From Sanderia malayensis (Eukaryota; Cnidaria; Scyphozoa; Semaeostomeae; Pelagiidae), in assembly GCA_013076295.1 (NCBI GenBank), contig RQOL01000861.1, positions 3,286,001 to 3,350,000 on the forward strand: DNA of 64,000 nucleotides. The letters are read 5' to 3'. Both the position numbers and the translations under genes were made by a program. Under the pieces are notes generated by a model. That model was not told the DNA's origin. It ran no database searches and was given only the letters and a program-made list of their open reading frames with translations. Of the stretch, positions 33,201 to 43,754 are shown piece by piece (the stretch's first letter is position 1; each line of letters opens with the position of its first letter).

Positions 33201-35731
33201 AGCATTGGCACTAGTGGGAAATCCTCCAATTATATTTCTGGTAATCTACGATGTTTTTGCTATATACTAAATGCCACTAAAGTGCATAGCTTTATGTCAA
33301 ATTCTCTGTTTCGTCCCAGTCTTTGCTATTATAGCATTTTCTGGTTGTCATGTTTTCCATGTCAGATGTTTTGCTACTGTATGTTGATGCATTCGCCATT
33401 GATTTGTAGGATGAGCCAACCAGTGGAATGGACCCCGCATCAAGAAGATTTTTGTGGAACACGTTAAGTGGTTTGTTGAACGAAAAAAGATCCATCGTCC
33501 TTACTTCTCATAGGTATGATCTTTTGGTTGAATTTAACGCCAGGTAAATCCTGGTACAGCCAAGAATATGCAATGCACTTTAAACAGACTCAACGCCACA
33601 TTAAAAGTCTAATTAACTCCCGGTACTTTACACGAGCAATCACTTTCTTAGACTGTGGCAATAAAATAACCATGCAGATATTTTTTGAATGATTTTAGAC
33701 TATAGTGTTTTGTTTCTCTTTTCATAGTATGGAGGAATGCGAAGCCCTGTGCACTCGTTTGGTCATCATGGTAAATGGACAATTTAAATGTCTTGGCAGT
33801 ATCCAGCATCTTAAAAGCAGGTATTTAGAATCTCGTAGCTTTTTCATGTAATATTACCAAAAGTCGTGACCTTTCTTTGTATTCCTAATCTGGAAAGTTA
33901 TTTATGTTCTTGCTACAAGCTGTATACCAGTGGGTAACAATTGAGCTGTAACTCTGATTTGTAATTTACATGCTGTTCATATTGTTTCGATAGGTATGGC
34001 CACGGTTTTACACTGCTTATCAAACTTGGCCAAAGCGACAGTCCTGCCGTTGACTCAGGTGAGTAATAAATTGATAAATAAATAAATAAATAAAAAATAA
34101 ATAGAAATATTTTTAAAATAAAACATAATTTGACTTGAGTTTCTGAAATTGAATAGATCTTTACTTGGCTGTAATAAAATTATAATTAACCCTAATCAAA
34201 TATCTTAATTCAATCGATCATATTGATTATATAATCATAAGCAATAAAATCCTAATCGTTAACATTGTAATAATTACGAGATAAATTTGATCAACCTTGT
34301 TTTAATCGTGTCTTAATTTACTACATGTTTCAGATAATAACATTAAAGTTAGGTCAATTAGCAATTTTGAGGTCCCTAATGAAGTTAATACAACCAACGA
34401 CCAACAGGAAGGTATTGTTACAACTGAACATTATTATTGCCTAAACTGTTATTTTAGACATTAATTTTAATTTTAATCTACCCATATTTATTCGAAGTAA
34501 ACAGACTAAACCCAATAGGCCCATGCAATGCGAGCAATGATAATAGACCAAATGAATTTCCTTTGATATGTTGCATTTACTTTTACATTCAAAGGTGCAG
34601 CAAATGTTGCTTACGACACTTCACCGCAAGATTCGAATATAGGGGAGCCAACAGTTAAATTTTCTAAATCAGAATCAGAAAGTGCTTCTTATCAGCGACC
34701 CGCGACTGCTTCAAATGTTCAGATGACAGATATGACCATTAAAGTGAAGGAGTTTGTGCAAGAACATTATCCTGGTGCTTTCCTCTTAGAAGATAGAATG
34801 GTATGAGCCTCACGCAATCTGTTCATCTTTGCTTTTTTTGTTAAAAGCTTGCTCTCAATGCTTTTTATAGATCACACAAAGATACCAATCATGCTATTAT
34901 AAGTGCACATGAACCAATCTTTTGTCATGATCATGTAAGGTACAATCTATAGTACATTCCTCTCCTTTTCAGGGAATGCTACAGTATCAAATCCTGAATG
35001 TTGATCTTAAATGGTCGTATATGTTTGGTCTGCTTGAAGAGAACAAACAAACTCTCGGCATTTCAGATTACAGTCTCAGCCAGACGTCACTCGAACAAGT
35101 TTGTAGATGCATTTCATAGCCTTTTTCTTTTGTATAGAAGCTTTCCATGCAGCGTACTTGCTAATTGGAGATATCTCTCGTGTCAGTCATATACTCGATC
35201 GAGTATATAACTGACACGATTATATATCTCTCCTATCCTCCAACTTTTACACTCTGTGCAGTGCACAAGCTAAGCTGCTTTATACACAATTGTCTTAACA
35301 AGTCTTTTTTATCATACCTTATGTTAACTGCTAATCATTTGAGCAGCGTTTTATACATGTATCTATACATATATATCTATACATATATATCTATACATAT
35401 ATATCTATACATATATATCTATATATATATATCTATATATATATATATCTATGTATATTTTCTTCTTGTTCATCATATCTAAACTCTCTGGTGCTACTTT
35501 TTGGGAAGTGTACTTTATCATTCTTTAAACACCAATCATTGTCTGTTGATACTGACAGACGACAACCTCCTTTTTAGAACTTTGGTGCATGTTATTTTGA
35601 TTATCTATGATTGGCTTTATTTCTGTGACTAATCAAAGTGCATTGGTTTTCAGGTTTTCATTAATTTTGCAAGGCATCAACACGACGAAGACAGGAGCTT
35701 CAAAAAACGAAGATGTTGTTGTCGTTGCTAA
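18259..35731 (+). CDS. ABCA3-like: ABCA3-like full ABC transporter, 47 exons, complete
   Basis: I place 47 exons from 18259-18315 to 35654-35731, all in phase, summing to 5529 bp (1842 aa; human ABCA3 has 1704). Ends of selected exons: 19612-19685, 20340-20465, 21382-21550, 22608-22751, 23471-23671, 24880-25070, 25780-25926, 27266-27540, 29107-29232, 29914-30087, 32402-32505, 33410-33513, 34973-35098. Each half has six membrane helices and one ATPase domain. NBD1: Walker A GHNGAGKTTT (about 560), signature LSGGMKRKL, Walker [16 protein letters not shown]2: GVNGAGKTTT (about 1470), [21 protein letters not shown]. The start has LLLWKN, the xLxxKN sorting motif of ABCA3, and [10 protein letters not shown] matches ABCA3 closely. 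Such pumps move phospholipids into lysosome-related compartments. Extra sequence follows NBD2, and the protein ends KKRRCCCRC. Confidence 0.93.
20141..20178. repeat. Perfect 14-bp hairpin in ABCA intron
   Basis: AATACTCTGAGTTT pairs exactly with AAACTCAGAGTATT across a 10-nt loop. It lies 162 nt before the exon starting at 20340. Confidence 0.9.
20747..21115. mobile_element. MITE-like element with degenerate inverted ends in ABCA intron
   Basis: The left end GGTCTGTTCATATGAGCC and the reverse complement of the right end (GGCCTGCTCACACGAGCCC) match well, continuing into CGGCATACCG / CGCTTACCG. The interior is GC-richer than the intron and repeats GAGATCTC and AAGCGGGCTGG words. I did not find a clear target duplication. 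Confidence 0.6.
24612..24703. repeat. Imperfect long hairpin in ABCA intron
   Basis: TGCACACATTACAACGTACA at 24612 pairs almost exactly with TGTACGTTGTAATGTGTGCA ending at 24703, with more partial pairing inside. It lies between the exon ending 24519 and that starting 24880. Confidence 0.85.
25137..25260 (-). repeat. Inverted copy of the intron/exon junction at 28519-28642
   Basis: This intronic segment is a near-perfect reverse complement of 28519-28642. It includes the complement of the acceptor TTTTTTAGCGGTAAGAGCTT, so about 12 nt of coding exon are also copied. The likely origin is an inverted duplication from the later intron into this one. Confidence 0.9.
27973..28253. mobile_element. 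MITE with CTACAATAGGGG inverted ends in ABCA intron
   Basis: Left end CTACAATAGGGGACAAAAGT and right end ACTTTTATCCCCTATTGTAG are near-perfect inverted copies about 281 bp apart. A second inverted pair inside (ACTCCCCCCGAACAATGTTG / CAACATTGTTTTGGGGGGAG) makes the whole element foldable into one hairpin. Target duplication is unclear. Confidence 0.75.
28519..28642 (+). repeat. Source copy of the inverted pair (ABCA intron plus start of exon at 28631)
   Basis: It covers nearly all of a 123-nt intron (28508-28630) and the first 12 nt of the next exon. The partner at 25137-25260 lies about 3.3 kb upstream in the opposite orientation. Confidence 0.9.
30492..30641. mobile_element. Third copy of the CAGTAAA MITE family
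   Basis: CAGTAAAAGCCCGGATATAT at the left and TATATGCGGGTTTTGACTG at the right are inverted, and the interior (GATATTTCTGCT, AATAGCTTATTGT) matches the copies in RasGRP introns. A TA follows the right end; the left TA has changed to TG. Confidence 0.75.
35179..35218. repeat. Near-perfect palindrome in last ABCA intron
   Basis: CGTGTCAGT at the left pairs with ACTGACACG at the right, and the centre TATACTCGATCGAGTATA is a perfect palindrome. Flanking GAGATAT / ATATCTC words extend it to about 58 bp (35169-35226). It lies between the exons ending 35098 and starting 35654. Confidence 0.9.
35352..35453 (+). repeat. (CTATACATATATAT)n microsatellite
   Basis: A 14-bp unit repeats about four times and decays into shorter CTATATATAT units. 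The long open frame across it is an artefact. Confidence 0.9.
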
Positions 35732-35954
35732 TAAGCAACGGTTTAATGGCGATGATGATTATGATTATGATGATGCTTGCTACGCTTCCAAGTATGTTAC
35801 CTTTTTTAATACAAGTACATTTACATTCAGTTGAATATTTTGTATAACGTGACTTTTCTCTCTCGTATCAATATTACAACAGCTTTAATCACAGCTCTAT
35901 GCTCATTGATTTAGTAATTTGTTGGCTTCGTTTTGTACAATTATTTATTTGTGT
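35732..35954 (+). other. 3' flank of ABCA
   Basis: AT-rich sequence after the ABCA stop codon, presumably 3' UTR. No clear polyadenylation signal stands out. Confidence 0.4.
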
Positions 35955-36870
35955 CATGCTTTTTTAATGTACCTTAGGCATAGAATCATTTCATAATCAT
36001 AAGATTAAGCTAGAGAGGAGACAAAGTCACACATTTTAATAAGTATATATGCAGTTATTAATTCAAATAATATGCAGTTATTAATTCATTTGAGAGGATT
36101 GCACGCTATTGCAAGATTCGTTTGCTTATAAGCATCAACACTTGCTGGCTGAGTTTAAAAGTAAGTAACAACGAAGATGTATTTAATCCATGTATTTAAG
36201 TTGTTGTATGTGTTCTAACATGGGGACAACCAATGCTTATTAAATTATATATGCTTGCTTGTGTTTTACACAATTTGCCTACTATGCCTCGTTTTCGTGC
36301 AGTTAGAACTCGTATTCGTTTGAGAATCTATCTCTCTATGTGGATGCTTTTGAACCAAGACCAAACGCTCCCCTCCAGCTGGTAATGCATGGCAGAGTGA
36401 GTTTGTAATAATTTATAATTAGCGAATTGATGAATAACGGCGCAGGTAAAACGCGGGTAATCTGCTAAAGGAGTAACAATGAATACAATGTTTTCAATGT
36501 GTTACTGCCTAAGTGATCCCGCAATAGTAATACAGTGGCATATAGTTGTATAGAATACTGCAAGAACAACAGGTTGGAGAGACATCCATGCGCCGATATG
36601 AATCGTGTCGTTCTAGGTTGATTCTTTAGGATGAGGCTCGTAAAGGCAAACCTCACAGCTGGGTTACATTGGTCTCACTCAATATGTTCGATTGAGGGTG
36701 AGGTGCTGCGAACGTTGCGTCGTGCTAGTTTCCAATGCTATTAACAGCGTGGTACATTACAGAGCGTAAAGATACCATTCAGCATTGCAACCACAATGTC
36801 ATTATCTTTTTATATCAATTATTTCAGACGATAACATAAAGTCAATAATTGTTGACAGGTAATGAAAACA
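35955..36870 (+). repeat. Dispersed repeat, copy 1 (after ABCA)
   Basis: About 355 bp (35955-36309) match 41365-41709 closely, including GCCTACTATGCCTCGTTTTC and GTATTTAATCCAT. Further short matches in the same order follow: ATCTCTCTATGTGGATGC (36325), ACGCGGGTAATCTG (36451) and ATATCAATTATTTCAG (36811). The middle parts differ between copies, so each has its own insertions or deletions. The family is not recognised. Confidence 0.7.
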
Positions 36871-37618
36871 AATTAATGCTTTCTGAATACTAAAACCACT
36901 TTTCTTATTCAATAACCTGTCGTATTCAACGGGACTCAATCGCCTCGTTTCGAATAAAACACTCAAATTGACTGCTTTTATTCAAGTCCAAGTTGCTACG
37001 CAAAACATTTAAACCATTCAGGGAACAGTGTCCATAAACTGATTGACTAGACACGGCATTCTTCTTTTAAGCTATCTTGTTCCAATTTATTTGTCGTACC
37101 CTTTAAAATACTGGTCCCCAAGCCAACCCCAATCGTCTTGCTCCCCTATTCTGGATGACTTCGTTGTAAAGGCGTGGCAGGTTGTTTTAAATTCTGATAA
37201 GCTTGACTTTGGTTTACAATGAAACCTAGCATTGTTGATGAAAGCCTGTTTTGGCTTTTTTTAGCAATCCCCTAATCAGCTCCATGCCTGCACAACAAAG
37301 TGATAATCGTTGCTTTTTGCCTTTCGCTCTATGTGGGACAACAAATATATCAGTATGGAAGCATCTATATCTGTTGTGTTATTGCACACTGTGCGTGAAG
37401 CTGAATTTGCTCCCATGTGTTATCAAAATTTCTATACAGGCCACCTGCCAATAAATTAATATTGTTGGAATTGCCGTTTTATAAGCAGCAAGAAATAACA
37501 AGGCTGACTTTGAAAAGCTTCGCTCGACCCTGTTTAATTGGATTTCTGCTGAAAAAGTGTCATACAACTTACGATTCACTCACCTCGCTGAAAAAGGAAT
37601 CTTTAATACTCATAGGTA
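36871..37618. other. Intergenic upstream of the glutamate receptor
   Basis: No recognisable exon or repeat. GGTAATG at 37615-37621 overlaps the receptor start codon and could instead be a donor of an undetected upstream exon, so the 5' end of that gene is less sure than the rest. Confidence 0.4.
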
Positions 37619-40600
37619 ATGGGGACATTTGACGCTATTTTGTTTTTAATGTGGCTTAATTACCTTGCAGTTCCACATTTTGCAGCTTCTGGCCATGTGA
37701 TTTACGGCATATTTCAAAGTGTGTCTTCGACTCAAACATTTAATACTGCATTACAACATCCTTTAATAGAAGGCAAATTGCTATCTTTGAACACAAATAA
37801 AGGTCTTTTCGACGTCTTGGATACAGTGGAAACTCTTCAGAAAGAGCTTATCCTGAATAAAAGAAAGGAAAAGACTGTTTTTACTGATCTGTCTGGATTG
37901 ACAGCTGGCATAATTGAAGAAGTTGTCACCAATGGAAGACGTAATGGTAATTTTGGAAACGTAAATTTCAATGATGACCTTAGCGAAATAAATCAGGTAA
38001 TTTTTTTTACAATATTATCAATGTTACATGGTGTCATGCTTTCACCATATTGTCGTTAAAAAATTGTTTCAGTTTCGGGGATAAAAGTGTAAATGCGTGT
38101 TATATTTTCCTCGGGTGCATGATCCAAGCGTTTTGTTTCTGTTCCAATATCAACAGATTTTGTGTTACACTTTGTCCTTTTTTTTCTTCACTACAGGCAT
38201 TAATCAAGCATAATTTTGTCATTGATAAACTTCTGACATTCATTGACGACCTCAACACTCCTCCAAAAAGCGTTGCTCTTGTAGTGGACGAAAGTGAATC
38301 AGGACAACGTACTTTGGAGAGAATAATCAGGAAGTATTTGCAACAACAACAGAATGGTGTATCACAAATATCGACGTTTGAAGTGGTGTCAGAGGGACAG
38401 TCGAGCAAATCTCTGATGAGCCTTAGCAACTTTGAAAGCACTATAGTCATAATAGATGTGGAAGGAAAACAGGCCACGAAATTTCTTACAGAATCAAGGG
38501 AAGTTGGTTTGTCTGGCCAGAAGGGTATATTCTCTTGGATGTTCTTCAAAAGAGCCAAGGAAGACATAAAGAAGATCTGCTCTCGGCCTGGTGGGAATTT
38601 TTTACTTTTCGAATACAACCAGACTTCAAGTGGATCTGAATTCATCTTAAACACGATCCTACCATGCCAAAACAATACCTTAAAGTTGTCGAAAACATCA
38701 ACATACAGTTACTGCTCAAGGAATAACTCAAGGTAAGCATTTAAGGGCTTGATTTCATTAATTTGTTTTAATCTTGATCATTGTTCACGAAAATTACAAA
38801 TTTACTTCAAGTGATATTCTGGTCCTTCTTTCAAAATCATTCATGTAGTTTTCTTGATGTTTGTTGCAATAAGGAGTCCCGTTGCATAAAGACCACAATT
38901 AAAATAGTGTTAATTTATTTTTCTATGTCTCCCATAGGATGGAACCGGAGTTCACTTGTTCCCACTTTTTTGTCTCTGTTCTATGCCCCTTTAATGCATA
39001 AAAACTTTCCCAATTTGGGAATATGTCACGTGTGATGCCCTTTTAATTGTAGTGCCCCCCACACACACTCTTTGGTACGTTCCTTTTTTTCTCTAGTACA
39101 TGTTTCGATCATTTTTCTTAGCATCAATCAAGTTGATGTATACAAACTATGGACTGGTAAGAATGAGAACAGTTGGGTGGCTTTGCAAGTTCAAAATCCT
39201 GCAAAGATGGCGACCTTTTACACACATGAAGATAGAAACCCCCTCTGGCCTAAACTGAGGGTAGCTATTGCCTCTTCTTATGAGCCGTGGATAATGGTTG
39301 TTGATTTTGACAAGACGCATCAGTCTGAAACGCAATGTGGTCTTGGGGGCAGATATGGCTATCGATATGCGAACCAAGAGTCAAATGATACAATACCGAT
39401 CTGTGCCTATGGGTTGGCTATTGATATACTGAAAGAATTGGAAAAACAGCTAGAGTTCGTGGGTCTTGTGCATGTTTCAAAAGACGGCTTGTATGGTTCT
39501 TATAACGAAACAACTGGAATAGCAACGGGGGTAATTGGCGAGATCGTGAACGATCGCGCAGATTTATCTATGGATCTGATGGAAGACTCGACACGTTCTA
39601 AAGCAGTTCAGTTTACGACTTCTCTTGCTGTCACCGACAACTCGTTGGCCTATATGCAGAAGGACAAGTACAACTCCTCGGTGTTTGGCCCGTTTCACGC
39701 TCACCTCTGGGTGGCGGCACTCATGTGCACTGTTTTCTACATGCTTTTCGTGTGGCTCATGGAGAAAATTGCTCCAGACATTCGACAGAGGGAGCGTAGT
39801 GCAGAAGGTCTCGATGGAGAAAAGCAAACAGAAACTTTTGATCTTCCGGAGAGTATGAACTACGTTTGGGGGATATTTTTCAGCGGAGAGATTATCGATC
39901 GAAAGCCGAAATCGTTCGGTAATCGTGTCGCGCTGATCGCCCTCGCTTTTTTCTCCATTCTCATTATCTCTGCCTATTCTGCCAATTTGATAACATTTTT
40001 TGTTGTGCTGGACGATACGCCGCTTGTCTCAGGCATACACGATGAAAAGGTTTGTTGACTGTATTTCCTTGGGGCCAGCAGAGAAAGATCGCGATTGATC
40101 AAGATTAAAATTTTTAAATTTCAAAATCAAAATATTTTCTATGTTCCAGCTTATTGGTGCAGGGAGCAATCTCAGAACCGGAGTTGTAAAGGGAACAGCT
40201 ATTTCACATTTTTTGGAGTTTAACAAAAATGATCCACGATTGAGAGAACTGTATAAAAGATCAAAAGCCTGTAGTTCATTCTCTGAATGTGTAAATCTGC
40301 TAAAAAATGGGTGAGAAGTTCTAATTCATCTGCTCTTTATAATCTACTCTCCTGAGATAACTTGACTCATTTGCGAGTTATCTTTCAAAGTATATCCCCT
40401 CTTATAAGCAATTTAGCAGATCTTATTTGCTTTAGATCTTCTTTTTTGTCACAGATTACACTTTTGTTGTAATTTCTTTTCAGTTATAGGTTCTTCTAAT
40501 ATTTAGATATTTAGACACAGTGATCACCAAATCCTATTTTTTAACTTCCAGACGACTAGATGTAATTTTTTCGGATACATATTCACTGAAAAACCAAATA

Positions 40601-40956
40601 GCCAATGACAAGAGTTGCTCTTTGAAAATCATACCAATGGCAAGCAGTGCACGAAGCATTGGCATCGTATTTCAGAAGGGCTCAACATGGCGACAGAGAT
40701 TGAACGGGGCTGTCATTGACATGATCGCTTCAGGTATGACAGACAAGTTATTTAACACTTGGTTTTTTGATAAGGCTTGCACGAAATCCATGCCGTATTT
40801 CCAAATCGGTATCAGTGAAATGGTCCCTGTTTTCTATTGGTTGTCTTTGGAGTGGCTGCTTGCGTCTGCATAGCTATGCTTCTGGCCGTTTGGACTTTAT
40901 TGATTAAGTACAACGCAAGAAGAAGGAGAACTGTTACTCTTGAAGCAAGTCCTTGA
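37619..40956 (+). CDS. GRIN-like: NMDA-type ionotropic glutamate receptor, frame broken before last membrane helix
   Basis: Exons: 37619-37996, 38197-38732, 39122-40049, 40150-40310, 40552 onward. The N-terminus looks like a signal peptide (LFLMWLNYLAVPHFAASG), followed by a poorly conserved amino-terminal domain. Ligand-binding lobe S1 starts near residue 349, with the carboxylate-binding Arg (EDSTRSKAVQF, about 463). Then M1 (about 500-518), pore loop (WGIFFSGE, about 554-561), M3 with SAYSANLITFF matching the SYTANLAAF gate motif, and lobe S2 with the ligand Asp in VIFSDTYSL. FFVVLDD and SGIHDEKV recall GluN1. The frame as read stops at 40873. Shifting by one base in the T run near 40830 opens a good M4 helix and a basic tail, ending at 40956. 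This is a recent mutation or a homopolymer sequencing error. Confidence 0.82.
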
Positions 40957-41364
40957 GTTTCAGAAGTCAATACGTCAAAATAATCGTACTATGATGGATG
41001 TACTATAATGTAAAAATACAAGACATGCTTTCAAGTTCAACAATTTGCCTCACATCAATTGACCAATCAGGTCGTTCGAAACATTTTCACCTGATACACC
41101 ATGATGGATTACGTTTCTTTCTCACCTGACTCATAAACATAATATTTAGCAAAGAACAAAAATTTAGAAATAATGTTTGAAAAGGACAAAATTACATCAT
41201 TTTTGTTCAATTTTTTACATGTGCACCACCGCAATTTTTGCACGTAAAAGTAACCATAGTCTGGCTCATGTTATCTTTCATCATTTTTCTGAATTGATTC
41301 TTCCCCGAAACATTCCTTTTGGCAAAGGATATCAGTGGCCAAAAGGACCCAATTGTTTCTTTGC
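40957..41364. other. 3' flank of the glutamate receptor
   Basis: AT-rich sequence after the receptor, presumably 3' UTR. I see no gene in it. Confidence 0.4.
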
Positions 41365-42696
41365 GTCGTGCTTTTTTAATGTACTTTAGCCATAGAATCA
41401 TTTCATAATCATAAGGTTTAACTAGAGAGCAGACGAAGTCACGCATTTGAATAAGTATATATGCAGTTATTAATTCATTGGAGATGATTGCACGCTATTG
41501 CAACATTCGTTTGCTTGTTAGCATCAAAACTTGCTGGCTGAGTTTAAAAGTAAGTAACGACGAAGATGTATTTAATCCATATATTTAAGTTCCTGTATGT
41601 GTTCTAACATTAGGACAGCCAATGTTTATCTAATTATATTTGCCTCATTGTGTTTTGCACAATTTGCCTACTATGCCTCGTTTTCGTGCACCTATAACTC
41701 GTATTCGTTTTTGGTATTGTATTTAGTGTTGGGCTCTGTGTAGAAAGATGTATAATACTACTGTGAATACTTTACAGAGTTGTCGTTTTTTTAGTGGCCC
41801 TTGTCGTTTATACTTCAGCATTGAAGCCAAACCAGTCCTGTTCATGACATGGTAGGATTGCATTATTAACATGACTTGTTTAGCTTTATGCAGTTGCTTG
41901 CTTTTCAAGTTTTGCTTGTCACCTACTGGTAACATTGTTTGCTTTGACTTTTTCAAAGGTTGTTTGTCTTGTTTGTCCATTCTCTTGGATGGACAAACAT
42001 GCCATGTCTTGTCCATTATGTCTCTCTATGTGGAAGCGTTTGAAAGATGTCAGCAAAATCTCTAGCGGACTGGTCAACGGGACCAAATCATGCGACAATC
42101 TTCGGCAAGACTTACCAAGTTTACTCCTTGGGCAGAAGAGAGGAAAGACCTCTCAGTTTAATCGTTAATCATTGCAAGGACTACAGGCCCTTGAAAACAG
42201 GTAATCTGTAACTTCATTCAATACTTTACATGATTGATGCTTCAACTGTTGATTACTATTTCTCTATTTATTTCTCTATCTATTACTATTTCTCTATTTA
42301 ACTGTTGACACTCTATTTATTCTATAGCTTACATTTCAGGCCTACTCTTCGTTGCTAATTATGCCTATATAAATCCTTCCTTTAGTGGTTTATAACTTAA
42401 CCTCCTAAATCGTATGGAACAGTTACGATTTTGTTTTATTCTTCCAGACAGATCAACTTGCGTGTGGGTGATGAATTGGCACTTGAGTACGAAGCATTGA
42501 TTGGTCTATAGAGGATGACTACGCTATTGCAGTCATTGTCATTAAAGGGAGATAGCTTCTAGTAGGACTGGCATTCCGCAAGTGATTTATAGCTGGGAGA
42601 ATAGATTCGATCTTGCCATACGCGGGTAATCTGTTTATATCATTATATCAATTATTTCAGGCGATAACACAAAGTCAATTATCGTTGATACCTAAT
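41365..42696 (+). repeat. Dispersed repeat, copy 2, ending at the retrotransposon
   Basis: 41365-41709 matches 35955-36309. An interior block absent from copy 1 follows (about 41715-42015), then ATGTCTCTCTATGTGGAAGC (42018), ACGCGGGTAATCTG (42620) and TATCAATTATTTCAGGCGAT (42646). The match to copy 1 runs up to CTAAT at 42696, where the retrotransposon begins. A perfect hairpin GTTTGTCCAT..ATGGACAAAC sits at 41971-41998. Confidence 0.7.
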
Positions 42697-43226
42697 TAAT
42701 TATTCACTCGTACCGCAGAGAATCGCAAGAACAAGCCATTGCGTTATGCTTTGAATCATCATCATCATCATAATAATATTCATCACAATCATAATTTACA
42801 ACATAGTCATCTTCATCATCATCATAATTTACAACATAATTGTTAGGTAAATTACGTAAATATATCAATGATGTTATACATAAATTAAAAACAGTTAATT
42901 ACGATATTGTGGGCGGTGTAGGAAACGCATTTGCAAGGAACCAAGTGCGAGCGGAGGGGCAGGGACGCTGTCCCTGACTCGGAATTTACGGACGCTGTCC
43001 GTTTTGTTTTGACATATTTTGCGATGGGGTACGCGAGGCCCCTGGCTTTTTATAAGGTACGCGAGGCCTTGCCATTAATTTGTACGGGGTACGCGAGGCC
43101 CCGATTCGAAACCATAACGAGGTACGCGAGGCCCCGTTGAGCCTAATACTTTACTGATTTGTATCAGTATAGGTTATTGATGTGCTATTCCGAGTTTTTG
43201 TGATATGAAGTGTTTGCACTTTTGCC
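42697..43226 (-). repeat. Split direct repeat A, outer copy
   Basis: 530 bp, apparently identical to 43755-44284. It contains CAT-rich microsatellite, two hairpins with GCT loops (CAGGGACGCTGTCCCTG, CGGACGCTGTCCG) near 42958-42993, and four spaced copies of GGTACGCGAGGCC at about 43027-43133. Confidence 0.95.
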
Positions 43227-43346
43227 AGTTCCTGCAAAGTTTGGCGTCTCAGATGCATTGCGACTTTCAATTAATCAGGTGGTTCGTGAGAGGTAGCTCG
43301 TAGAACCTTGGATATGCCTCTATCGGTGGATAGGGAGGTGGGCGGG
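43227..43346. other. 120-bp single-copy spacer inside the retrotransposon end
   Basis: It separates the outer A repeat from the inner B repeat and has no second copy in the element. No open frame of note. Confidence 0.7.
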
Positions 43347-43754
43347 TAAATTTTTGTTTCCTTGATTTGCTTGGCAACTATGTATATGTTGCTTTGTTTG
43401 TAAATTGTTGCCCTTTGAGGGCTTTGCATTGTCTTATAAAGGGAGTATTTTGCGTGGTGATTCGCTTAATTTGATTGGCTTGTCGCTGGTTAGCTTGCTG
43501 TGTTGGGAGCTCTGATTGGTTTATTGTGCTTGTCACTTTCATCAAGCTGAGATTAGATACAGGCAGCATCGCTATGCGTGATATTTTCGATTGGTGCCAG
43601 ATTAAAATACCTTGCCTGTGTCAAGTAATCAACGCACCCTTGGTGCGGCCCTGTTAATTTTGGTTGTTGATTAGCATCAAAAAAGAGTCACGCAATATGA
43701 GAAATCCGTGCCTAATTAACTAAAGTTAATAAATTTCATGTATTAACTAACATT
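43347..43754 (-). repeat. Split direct repeat B, inner copy
   Basis: 408 bp, apparently identical to 48105-48512. It abuts repeat A directly at 43754/43755 (ACATT|TAATT), the junction expected between the inner repeats of a Ngaro-type element. Confidence 0.95.

Noticed and set aside
35165..35482. 105-aa frame across the ABCA last intron
   Set aside because: Driven by the palindrome and the CTATACATATATAT microsatellite; the ABCA frame continues in the exon at 35654.
38100..38675. 191-aa minus-strand frame opposite the glutamate receptor
   Set aside because: It lies over the receptor's amino-terminal exon, which fits splice sites and phase on the plus strand.
42931..43140. 69-aa frame present twice in the retrotransposon repeats
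   Set aside because: It reads through the hairpins and GGTACGCGAGGCC copies on the non-coding strand; the duplication merely reflects the repeat pair.
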